From Cristatella mucedo (Eukaryota; Bryozoa; Phylactolaemata; Cristatellidae), in contig WPIO01000079.1 in the NCBI GenBank assembly GCA_009760855.2, positions 1,439,501 through 1,503,500 on the forward strand: 64,000 nt of DNA. The letters are read 5' to 3'. The translations under genes and the position numbers were made by a program. Below are positions 32,636 through 44,130 of the stretch, in pieces; positions within the stretch are counted from its first letter, which is position 1; each line of letters opens with the position of its first letter. The notes below the pieces were generated by a model. It ran no database searches. It was given only the letters and a program-made list of their open reading frames with translations, and was not told where the DNA came from.

Positions 32636-33610
32636 GAGGTGACTAGGCCAAGCTGTATGCCGATCTAGCCAATAAGAACAGTCTGATCGAGCTGGCCACG
32701 TGAAGCACCCGCACCCAGCCAAGTAGAACTATCGGAGGTGACTCTTTAGTTACCGTGGAGTGGAGCGGGAACTATCTGGCAGCCGGATGAACTCACGTTA
32801 GAATGAATCATAGGGCTGACGACGCGGTTTGGATGCGGACCGACTAAGACGCCGTATTAACTGAGGCCCCACGACGGTAGGCAGGCGCTGGAACGCCACT
32901 AGCAACCTGCTGCGTAACATAGACTGAGGTGTGAGGCGGGTAGGCAGGCGCAAGAATAAATACAATTAATAGGTATAGCGCACTAAGAGAGCTTAATCTT
33001 ATTCAGACGCTTCACACAAGCAATGGGGCTCGAACCCACGACCTCGGCAAAACCTTTGATGAGGCGAACACCTTAACCGCCGGGCCAAACCAGCTTCTAA
33101 CAGCATGAGGTTCGGAGCGAATTAAAATGATGGTTAAACATTAGAATGGACGCGAAGAGTTTGTACAGAGAGAAAAACAACTAGGCCGGGTTTCAGGAGT
33201 TCAGAGTAGACTAAACACAAGTAAGACCACTGTTGAAGTTCAAAACGGACGCTTCCGTCGCATGAGCGAGAGAGAAGAAATCGTGAGCAAGAGAGTTTTA
33301 ACCTAGGCGAGGAACAGGTAATTGTAGCTTAGATACACTATGGGTTTATACAGTAGTGTTCAAATGGCTACTCTGCTAGCCACCCGTTACTTGCCGTGCT
33401 GTAGCAGTCATAATTAAGTGTCGAAAAACATCGCTAGAGAATACAGGTGTACGGGAGATTTCTCATTTCCAGACTGGGCGAGTTCGAGCAGTTAGATACA
33501 GTCTGACATAAGTGCGGTGCTTGCGCTTCTTGAGCCGGCGATTAGCCATTACTATCCGGCCCACAATAAACTATCTCTTTAGGTGCCCAGTTGTGGCCGT
33601 GCGTGTTTTA
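32636..33610 (-). repeat. Family D LTR-like repeat (minus), split by a SINE; includes direct repeat R2
   Basis: From 33610 downwards on the minus strand it reads CACAACTGGGCACCTAAAGA, AGATAGTTTATTGTGGGCCG, AAGCTACAATTACCTGTTCC, and CCCGGCCTAGTTG, like copy 3. At about 33110 a tRNA-derived SINE intervenes to 32950. The family D sequence then resumes and is cut at 32636. The part 32636-33015 is repeat R2, the partner of 28725-29105. Confidence 0.6.
32948..33112 (-). mobile_element. tRNA-derived SINE carrying an L2-type 3' tail
   Basis: Minus-strand head near 33105-33015 has A- and B-box-like segments (GTTTGGCCCGGCGGTTAAGG; GTGGGTTCGAGCC). Directly downstream (33012-32950) comes an L2A-like terminal stem-loop (GCGTCTGAATAAGATTAAGC...TAGTGCGC) and an AT-rich tail. 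A SINE that ends with the tail of a partner LINE is expected to be copied by that LINE's RT. The same tail, without the head, is present at 29045-29105. Confidence 0.7.
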
Positions 33611-33619
33611 ACAACAATA

Positions 33620-34240
33620 AAACCACACCTAAGTCGATCCATGCATTTGTGACAAGTAGTATGTTTTTTTTACTGTTTAGCATTCCAACTTCCGACCTTC
33701 GAACCCCACATTCGTTCCGCTCAGATGGAATTTCCATTTCAAGTGACATGATGCAAAAATATCAAAAACAAATTTTTAACTAATTACTTTAACTTAATTC
33801 ACTTGATTGACTGTTACACTATACGGATTTTGACACGTAAAAATAAAGAATTCTTTTATTTAATATAAGATGTCAGATTTAAAGAAAAAATATGTTAATT
33901 AAAGATATAATGATTTAACTACCTGTAATTCTAAAGTAAGAATATGTCTAACTAATTTTGTGAGAGTTCAGCATATCATACAAATTTAAATGTAATTATA
34001 GACCTTGTAGCTACTTAATCTAGTTCATAAATACCTAGTGTCCCTGATCTAGTTCACGGTGTGCCAATATCTGCAGCTTTATGAGCAATGCTAAGATCCA
34101 TCGATGGGGATCTTTCAGAAATTTGTAAAAGAAAAAGAACGCTCTTGAGAGAAATTTCAAGTTTATTTCAGGAATAGCAGATGCCTTATCAGATAATATT
34201 GTAACAAAAGAAGAATTTGAAGATAAAATGCCCGATTCTA
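33620..34240. other. AT-rich sequence, probably left part of viral-type copy B
   Basis: It is continuous in composition with copy B. Short frames on both strands (72 codons or fewer) have no recognised motif. The outer end of the element and any terminal inverted repeat could not be identified. Confidence 0.35.
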
Positions 34241-34639
34241 ATGAAACTGACAAAAAACTCCCCCGTGTTCATTCGCTTGTAGCTCTTTCCTAACACAACT
34301 TATTTTAACATGATTTATAAAAAATCTAGCTGCCTAACTAACTGCTCCAAGCTTGGATCAGTCGCTTTTCTTTTTTAATCTTTTTTCACCCGTTTCTAGT
34401 AAGTATCTAACAGTAGTACCAAGTTCTAATTGGTTTCAATTTTTTTTTATTCTTTTCTATGAAATTTTGGTTTCTTAATTTAAACTTCTTTTTTATAGCT
34501 TTAGATGGTTCTACTCTTGCTCTAGTATTAATTATTATTCAGGTAATCTAATATTTTGGTAGTTTTTCTACCTATTCTCTATTTCTACTGTTATCTCCTC
34601 TACTCAGACTCTCCAATTATCTTTCATATTGAGCAATAA

Positions 34640-34960
34640 AACCTTTTCCTGCTCTAGTTCTATTCATTCTCTCAACTAGTGCAACATTCTTTTCATTTCT
34701 TGTAGCTTCTATTATACGGGCTCCATGTCTTTTAGTCTCTTCCTGAACTCGCCTTGAAACTATAAACCATGATCTAATGTTATCTTGGTTGGCCATTTCA
34801 ATAGAACTTTCGAATAAATGTCAATTATTGCTTTAGCTACTTCTTTTGATGATTTGCCTTTCAATACTCTCGAGCCATTATCTCTACTAGCTACATCAAC
34901 CACACTTAATGCATATTTATATCCTTTGTCAGTTGCATATATAGTATGTCGGCCTGATGG
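34640..34960 (-). pseudogene. DDE integrase core, broken (copy B)
   Basis: On the minus strand a continuous stretch reads from TIYATDKGYKYAL through VVDVASRDNGS (about 34905-34875), then KGKSSKEVAKAIIDIY to LDHG (about 34778-34766, second Asp). A frameshift follows, and the frame resumes with EATRNEKNVALVERMNRT (Glu in VER, about 34675). Three acidic residues in this context define the rve/DDE fold of retroviral and Polinton-type integrases. The single frameshift and nearby stops make it a pseudogene. Confidence 0.78.
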
Positions 34961-35144
34961 CTATCACTGGGTTTTACTGCATTGAAGAAGTCATTAGGAA
35001 CTTTCTTTGGTCTAGGATTGTGGACTTAGCTTATATAAGATCATACTTTCCTTCTTTTTTCTATCTTTTAAAGTTGAGCATGACAATAGATAGTAATGTA
35101 ACTATTTTATTATTGTTCAAATATAAAAGCTATATAGGCTCTTT

Positions 35145-35477
35145 TTGGATGGCTGTCCGTCATGTAAAATAGAAGTTAGAAGACGAAAACAACCATTTGA
35201 AGCTAGATGTGATATTTTTAATCTTGATAGTATAGAGACAGAGTTTGATAGTAATATTATTAGAAATAGTCCAATAATTATTTGGGTTGATTGTCACTAT
35301 TTTAAAATTAAGTATACTGGATCTTTACTAAGTAAAAAATATTCTTTAGTAAAAAAGCTTTTAAACAATAGATGTCCAGAAGTGCTTTGTTATTACGGAT
35401 GTATTGATCATGAGGCAGTACTTGTTATTGAAAAGTTATTTTTATTATTTGAAGGAAAAGATTTGCAAGGAGATTAA
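35145..35477 (+). CDS. Unrecognised 110-aa ORF of the viral-type element
   Basis: The ATG at 35145 starts MDGCPSCKIEVRRRKQPF; a C-P-S-C pair stands at the N terminus and the rest is mixed, with a lysine-rich middle (KYTGSLLSKKYSLVKK) and further cysteines (CPEVLCYYGC). The corresponding DNA exists in copy A at 30003-30100 and 31170-31440, split by the L2A insertion, so the ORF belongs to the element. It runs opposite to the integrase and fibre. I do not recognise its family. The CxxC could be a zinc-binding knuckle or a redox motif. Confidence 0.5.
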   Translation: MDGCPSCKIEVRRRKQPFEARCDIFNLDSIETEFDSNIIRNSPIIIWVDCHYFKIKYTGSLLSKKYSLVKKLLNNRCPEVLCYYGCIDHEAVLVIEKLFLLFEGKDLQGD

Positions 35478-35799
35478 AAGTGTTAGCAACTCTTATATTT
35501 TATCTGTGGCTCTCAAGTGATGATGTAATCATTTATAACTTATTAAATCATTTATTCTGTAAATATCAACACGATTAATGAAATAATAGTCACTCTGCAA
35601 GCGTGAAAAGAACGCGAAACATTTCACTGCTTACAGTATTTATAAATCTAATGTTTCCTGATGAGATAGAACTGTTGCTTGTCTGACGTATTGTCTAAGA
35701 CTTTAATAATCCGATTATCATTGCACCCGATATTATCGGGGAATAGTTAGCATTGCTCCTAAGATAGCTAATACTATTATTTAATATTTAATTCCTAAA

Positions 35800-37745
35800 T
35801 ATTTGGTTAACAGACAATTATAGCATCTCAGTCTTTTTAAATACTTCACTTACATTTTTTTGGTTGTAATTTCAGAATCAATAATTGGATCAGCTAAATT
35901 TGCAATAGAATTACCATTTGCATTAATATTGTAGCTAACGGGATATGCATAACGAACTACATTGTATCTATGTTATATAATGTGTCTCTGTCTGTAAATC
36001 TACAAAGTCATAAAGACCTGGTGGGTGTTAGGCAGGAGAGTTTTATAGAGCACACTCACAGCCTAACGGCTTTCGGTACGCATTCGATAGCCAACATACT
36101 TCGTCTCACCCAACGAAGAGAAAGTGGAAAAGCATAGCAGAGTCAGGAAAGCAGTTGAAGTAGTGAGTAGCATAGAAGTAGCAGGTCAGGACCGCTAAAA
36201 AGGATGAGCCACAGTCGGCATTAGGAGAGTACTTGTCGTTGGGTAAGAATTGTGGAAGCGAGTTCCACAGTCTAGGACCTGCAGAGCTAAAGCTTCCGTC
36301 GCCAACGGTCTTTAAGTAGAGGAATGGAACAGCTAATTTATTGTCCACACAGGACCTGAGGGCGCGAACAGGCTGAAACTGGTGCAGCAGTTCAGCTAGG
36401 TACGAAGGAGCCAAGCCGTGGCGGGCCTTGCAGGTGAGTGTAAGAACTTTGCTCTGTATTCGTTGATCAACCGGCCTCCATATCCTAGCTCTTCGGAAAT
36501 AGGAGACTCGTGCTCAAACCTCTGGGACTTGGAGACTAGCCATATTCATAGTTAGCTGCAGTGACCTAGTTGCATTCTTTGGTAGCCCGGCCAAAAGGGA
36601 ATTACAATAATCACGCCGAGACAGAAAAAAGGAGCTAGTTAAATTTGTTACAAGCAACTGTGGGAGACAGCTCCTAATCTTGGATAGAGATCGGACGTGA
36701 TGGTTAGCTGTAGAAGCAGTCTTTAGAATGAAGCTTTTAAAATTGAGGCAGTTGTCGAAAACGACACCTAAATTTCGAGCACGTGGTGATGGTAGCACAA
36801 TAGCATCACCTATTAAAAGAGCAAAGCCTTTCAATCCAGCCGCACGCGTAGGGTGCCCTATGAGCAGCAGTTCGGTTTTATCGTCATTTAATTTCAGGAC
36901 GTTTTCCGACATCCAGGATCAAATATCAGCAAGGCAAGCATTCAGTTTCTCAGTTACTGCAGCAGATTCCGACGGTTTGAATGACAAATACAACTGAGTA
37001 TCATCAGCATAGAAGTGATATCCTATGCCATGGGCCTTAATCACTTTTCCCAGAGGTTGCGCATAAATGGAGAACAGCAAGGAGCCGAGTACGGACCCTT
37101 GAGGGACTCAACAGGTGACCCTTCTCGTGTCTGAGACCTGACCCCCACACGCCACGGATTGAACTCGATCAGACAAGTTCGATTTAAACCACGCCAGTGC
37201 TTCGTCTGAAAGACCAATCTTTGTTCTCAATCGTTCAAGCAGAACCTCGTGATCAATGGTGTCGAAGGCAGCAGACAGATCTAGCAGAGCTAGGGCAGTG
37301 ACATCCCCGTCGTCGTTGCCACGTAGAAATTTCATTGTTAACACGGAGGAGAGCAGTTTCAGTGGAGTGCTGCCTCTAGAACCCTGATCGAAAGATTTCT
37401 GAAATTCCATTATTCCTTTTAAGTCCGCTATGTGTAACGCGAAAATAATCTGGTAATATTGCTGGAATAGTTCTAGTTGCCGCCAAATAAGATCATGTTA
37501 TACAGAAACCTACCACATTTAGATCTGTAGTTATCGTATCTCAGGACCTATTTATAATACGCACTTAATTGACTAACATTCACAGCATCTCCAGGATTTA
37601 CGCCATTCCTAAGTTTATTATAAGTTGACCTTTGAAGTAAATTAATCCTGATCGAAGTGCCCTACAATTTGAATCAGCATAATCTTTGTGTACAGCATCG
37701 GCGTCATCAATTGGGTCAGCTCACCTAGTAATTGCGTTTTCATTT
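35800..37745 (-). pseudogene. Fibre-like protein remnant (copy B), split by L2B
   Basis: Upstream of the LINE (37740-37560, minus) it carries a DDADAV-like block, YFKGQLI and GVNPGDAVNVSQL. Downstream (35945-35800) it carries YAYPVSYNIN, then NSIANLADPIIDSEITTK. The LINE at 36005-37405 separates the parts. Order and spacing match copy A. It is frameshifted. The fibre assignment rests on the repeated NLADP/DAVN motif and not on full-length similarity. Confidence 0.6.
36005..37405 (-). mobile_element. L2B LINE, best copy: RT C-terminal half and 3' UTR
   Basis: The minus frames 37410-37108 (LLDLSAAFDTIDHEVLLERL, RT palm start), 36912-36514 (LNDDKTELLLIGHPTRAAGL, RNLGVVFDNCL) and 36414-36106 (MAPSYLAELLHQFQ, NSLPQFLPND) together cover the RT palm to thumb and end. 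They are separated by frameshifts and stops. The 3' UTR (AGAGTTTTATAGAGC, TCACAGCC) ends near 36005 in ATAATGTGT-type sequence. It is inserted in the viral-type fibre region; copy A has the empty site near 31893-31915. Confidence 0.9.
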
Positions 37746-38299
37746 GCATTTATAGCACTCATTAGAAAACCATTAAACTTTCTAATGAACTATGATGTAT
37801 TAATTTTTATGCTCATCTGTGTAGTCTGACATCAAAATCTTTGATCTATTCCATGCTTATTTAATTATTGGGACTAGTCTTAAAAATCTGTCAGGATCAG
37901 GTTTTGTGACTCCTTGGATTAAAGATTTAGTCATATAATATTTTACTTCACATAATTCTTTACTCATATTTTTAAATCTTCAAAATCTACAAATAAAATA
38001 AAACTTGGAATCAAAATACTTTTCTTTATCTTGTAAAAATACATACGATAATTTACTAATTGGTAGATATGCATCACCAGGTATTCTGACACTCCCAGCA
38101 GCTTTGAAATGTTCCAAAGCCTATTCAAAATTGAGACGGGTATAAGTATTTCAAATTCTGCGAAATAGCACCGATCCAACCCTAAACGGTAGACCTAATA
38201 AACATAATGCATAATATTGTGGCGGTATATCTTATTTTTCTACTTTATTTGCTCTGAAGATTTCATTTGGTGAGTATCTACTACAACCATATCTAGTAA

Positions 38300-38640
38300 A
38301 GCAATCATGAGATTATTCATTATTGTCATTATTCAAAGAAACTTCTTACTGCTTATGAGCTGTGCTGAAAAATTGTAACTGGCTGCTCATCATAGCAAGT
38401 CGTGCCACATGTGTACGCAGATAAACTTGCCGAAATGAATAACGATATAACGAAAAACGATATAACGAATTATGTCGTTGGTTTGAAACCAGAAGCACCC
38501 TCCTGTTCTAAGATTGAACTTTCGGAGAGTATGGTTTACCTAACAAAAGTAAATACTCATCTCGCAGTAAAAAGAGAAATGCATTTAAGCTCATGTAGAT
38601 TAGTCTACAAGACTCACTTTCAATTCAGAAATCCTCACTC
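38300..38640. other. No gene seen; AT-rich flank
   Basis: The 115-codon frame 38402-38749 runs into the CT microsatellite and its upstream part shows no recognised domain. Confidence 0.3.
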
Positions 38641-38647
38641 TCATTTG

Positions 38648-38662
38648 CTCTCTCTCTCTCTC

Positions 38663-38716
<54 letters not shown>
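38648..38716. repeat. (CT)n microsatellite, about 69 bp
   Basis: A CT dinucleotide run with one TTCC interruption near 38663. Confidence 0.95.
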
Positions 38717-38718
<2 letters not shown>

Positions 38719-39248
38719 TATCCCGCTGTCTCTCTCACTCTATCGGTGAGTGGTATATTTCGTGCAGTTGGCTTTCTCTACATCCCCCACTCTTTCATAA
38801 TGAAGAAGGCACTTCTTCAGGAATGTTAAACAGCTGATTACATAAATATATCATTAGCCTAAGGTCATGTCCCAGCACCTTACGAAAAAAGCTGGCGGGC
38901 TGGCAGGCGGACGGACGGACGGACGCGTCGCTGTGCGACAGCCGACCGCCGTGCGAAGGCCTATTCGGACGGCTACCCGGATGCTAGTGGAAGGCAACCA
39001 ATCAGCTTCGAGGTCAAATACTTTGGGTCGTTTGCCCCGAAACGGGCTTGTCTCACTGGGCGGGCTTGCTGAAGTTCAAGCGAGGCTCGCAGGTCGCATG
39101 CGTCATATCTGAGATTCTCATAAAGTCTCGACCCACAGCTCTGTGTCATTCCGTCGACGAGTCGAGCTTTCTTGACGCTCGGTATTCGGCATTGGACAGA
39201 GTGCGAGTACAGCTGCAGACGTCGGCATTGACTGGAGAATACTCCACG

Positions 39249-39269
39249 AAGGTACGAGCCTCGTACCTT
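39249..39269 (+). promoter_or_regulatory. Perfect 8-bp stem hairpin in the homeobox 5' UTR
   Basis: AAGGTACG, loop AGCCT, CGTACCTT ends 32 nt before the homeobox ATG. In RNA this makes an 8-bp stem with a 5-nt loop close to the start codon, where it could slow scanning. As DNA it is a dyad that could bind a dimeric factor. Confidence 0.5.
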
Positions 39270-39301
39270 TCGTCAACTATTTTTCGACACACTAGCATAC
39301 C

Positions 39302-41663
<2,362 letters not shown>

Positions 41664-42077
41664 CCTGCAGGTGTACCCTTCCTCGTTGACCGCCGCGGAA
41701 GCGATCGCTTTCGGAGCCCACTGCTGACGAGCGGCCCGAGCAATAGCAGGGTGCAGGCGTTCGCCTGAGATGCTCAAACCGGATACCGGTGCAACTCCTG
41801 ATTGCTGCGACTCGGCGGCAGCCCGCTTTGACTATCGAGGCTGTCTTGTTGTTTTTTATTTATATTCGTTTTATTTCCCGTCAAATAATTAGTGAAGTTG
41901 TGCCTAGTTGTTTTACGGTGGGGCGGGCGCGTCGGAAGTATTGCTTCTCCGTCCCTGGGTAACTGCCCGAAATGACCTTTCTGTCGCATCCGATCGATGA
42001 AGAGATAGCCTTTCACAGCCTCAACGTATATATATTTCTCAGCTTTTTTGCGTTCGTAATTCAATAATTTGTTTGTT

Positions 42078-42083
42078 AATAAA
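42078..42083 (+). terminator. Poly(A) signal AATAAA of the homeobox gene
   Basis: AATAAA lies about 415 nt after the homeobox stop codon, where the GC-rich block has given way to AT-rich sequence. It would end a 3' UTR of about 430 nt. Confidence 0.6.
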
Positions 42084-42109
42084 GAAAGAGTTTCACGTTC
42101 TCTCGAGCT

Positions 42110-42775
42110 ATCGCTGCTGCGTTTTCGGAAGTGAACTCGACATAGTTGACATCCGTGGCTGCTGAATCTGCAGATTGCCTTCTTCCGGAAGTTCTATATT
42201 CTGCTGCTACCGTCCGCTGCGTAAGAGTGAAAAGCTCAACGTTTGTCCGCCGCGCATCCCCCAGATATGAGTGACAGCTTTATGTAGCGCGCTTTATGAA
42301 AGGTTGATGGCACATTAAAGTTGCAACCACTGAGAGCGTGGCGCCTGGAAGTCTATCGGTGCATGCACGGCTCACCGCTGGACCAACCAACGAGGTCAGC
42401 CTGAGTTCACGAGCCTGCCACCAGTGCCTCAAGCACGTCTTTGAGTTTTTTGTCGTGGAGATGGAGATGCGAAGCCGCTCGCGTAAAAAGCCCTGAAAAC
42501 CAGCCAAGTCAAGCCTGCCTACGAATCTGCTTCCGTGCACTTCGACAATTGCAGGCAAAACGAATGGATTGCCGAAGCTCAGCGGTTGTAACAGCTGTCA
42601 CCGAGAGCTGAGGAACGCAATACATTATTCGCGAATCTAAAATTGTAATAGAGGAATGCAAACGCTTTATCGCAGTCGCATAGAGTGTTTAATTTGGCAT
42701 TTCAGGAATAAATGCATACGTTCCGGAAAGACTACTCGGCGAATGTTTTCCGAATGCAAGTTCAGCATTAAATTT
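42110..42775. other. No gene seen; intergenic
   Basis: Frames of 92 codons or fewer, with no recognised motif or repeat family. Confidence 0.3.
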
Positions 42776-42779
42776 TGTG

Positions 42780-43045
42780 GTTCAAAGTTATTTATTATAA
42801 GGTAAACACATTGGCTCAGCAGTAAAATCCGCCGAATTTTGTTTAATTGGCATCGCTAAAATTTGGGGTTTCTTAGAGAAGGATGCTAAATCCAAAATGT
42901 TCAGCATATTTGTGACATTCCTTCTCGACTTGCGTAACACTGCTAGCTGATTAAGTAACCTCGTAGTGAGGCGTTTAATGCCGGTGCGAAAAAGAAACTC
43001 TGCCGCTAGGCTTCTCTGACTCAAGTGTCACAGTAGCTGTACTGC
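42780..43045 (+). mobile_element. Diverged L2A LINE fragment (RT C-terminal part)
   Basis: The plus strand reads NIAKIWGFLEKDAKSKM, a VTFLLDLRN block and NSAARLL, equivalent to the L2A stretch HNIAKIRACLDKDTKSK ... NSAARLV. It is strongly mutated and truncated on both sides. Confidence 0.65.
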
Positions 43046-43380
43046 ACCACATTTTGCCGACGCACTGGGTCTCAGTCAGCAAGGCGTCACCGTCAAGTTT
43101 ATATGACTCACTTCACATGGTTCGTCAGCTCTTTAGCTTGAGCTAGCGACAAAAGTCAAAGCTAAACGTGCCTGAATGTAATTATAAATTACATCTGGAC
43201 AATTATATTCACCCATAAGTTTTCATACTTTCGATTACACACTTTTTTGAAGAGCACAGTGAATGCGCAATTAAAACAAAGAAGAGAGAGAGAGAGTTGG
43301 TGTGCTGCAGTGTCCCTGTGCAGGCGTTAAAGACATGTGAGAGAAGTGGATTAAGAGACTGGAAGGGAAAAAGCGAGAAT
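43046..43380. other. No gene seen; contains short GA-rich runs
   Basis: Short GAGAGA runs at about 43283-43296 and 43388-43408 are the only regular structure seen. Confidence 0.35.
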
Positions 43381-43467
43381 AACAAAGAGAGAGAGAGAGA
43401 GAGAGAGACAGGGATGACAGACCGAGAGGCTAAGACCTCACATATTGGCATGTCTGTGCATTAAGTT

Positions 43468-43625
43468 ATAATATGGCCATCACACACTCACCTACGCGCG
43501 CACGCACGCACGCCCGCCCGCCCGCACGCACGCACGCACGCCCGCCCGCACGCACGCACGCACGCATATATATATGTGTGTGTGTGTGTGTGTGTCTGTG
43601 TGTTTGTGTATGTATATATATTTTC
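43468..43625. repeat. Compound microsatellite (CACG/CCCG)n then (TA)n and (TG)n
   Basis: CACG and CCCG tetranucleotide units (about 43497-43565) pass into TATATATA and then a TG run of 20-odd bases (43575-43594) with TGTTTG/TATG interruptions. Alternating purine-pyrimidine runs of this kind can adopt Z-DNA. It ends at the R2-like remnant. Confidence 0.93.
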
Positions 43626-43631
43626 CGGCCG

Positions 43632-44130
43632 ATGCTGCACGCAATTACGGCCCGACACAACCTGGTTCTCGGCCGCCTAATTGGAGTTCTTCTGACCACT
43701 GCCCTCAACTGCATGGCGGCAGGCGGTGCCCTGCCCTCCAGCTTGCTGATGGTCTGGCTCTCAAGTCGGAGCTGGTCATTGACAACGGCAATGCTCTAGC
43801 TATTGCAGATGTGGCGGTGCCATTCTACAACCGCAAGGATGCTCGGATAGTGGCAGCCCGGAACAAGTCCGATACATATGCAGCAATCGAGCGGTCTTTT
43901 ATGACCGCTGGCTACCAGTCGGCAGTGGTGAGGCCCTTTGTGGTCGGGGCTCTCGGCAGCTGGTGGCCAAACAATGAAGCTTGCCTGGCCGACCTCGGTA
44001 AGGATGGCTTTAAGGCGGCACTGCCTGTCCGACGCCATTACTGGCTCGGAAACCACGTGGTCCCCGTTCGAGAACCGGGAGGCCCAGGTAGCACGCTCGA
44101 CACCGGCAAGACAGGGCAACACCGGCTAAC
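43632..44130 (+). pseudogene. R2-like LINE remnant: end of zinc finger and restriction-like endonuclease domain
   Basis: The first part, in one frame (43632-43700), reads LHAITARHNLVLGRL, like the H-x-x-x-RH end of the zinc-finger linker in R2-type LINEs. After a frameshift the second frame continues with LALKSELVIDNGNALAIADV, AVPFYNRKDARIVAARNKSD, FVVGALGSWWPNNE and a VRRHYWLGN end. These are landmarks of the C-terminal restriction-like endonuclease that nicks target DNA. The catalytic P-D...D pattern (usually KPDLV...VVDV) reads KSELV...IADV, so the first acidic residue is Glu and the Pro is lost. Only the C terminus survives and it is inactive. Confidence 0.72.

Larger units (their letters stand above)
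34240..38300 (-). mobile_element. Viral-type element, copy B, interrupted by an L2B LINE
   Basis: The copy is collinear with copy A. It has coiled-coil-like sequence (34250-34440), integrase core (34960-34640, minus), the 110-aa ORF (35145-35477, plus), and fibre-like sequence (37740-37560 and 35945-35800, minus), split by L2B at 36005-37405. It extends beyond the point where copy A stops (about 37870) to roughly 38300. The AT-rich base composition differs from the GC-rich host genes. Polinton/Maverick- or adintovirus-like origin is inferred from integrase plus fibre; no capsid gene was seen. Confidence 0.6.

Noticed and set aside
28725-33015. R1 and R2 as the two LTRs of one retrotransposon
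   Set aside because: Although they could be read as TG...CA, there is no primer-binding site or polypurine tract, the enclosed genes are of another type, and both are parts of a longer repeat that continues outside.
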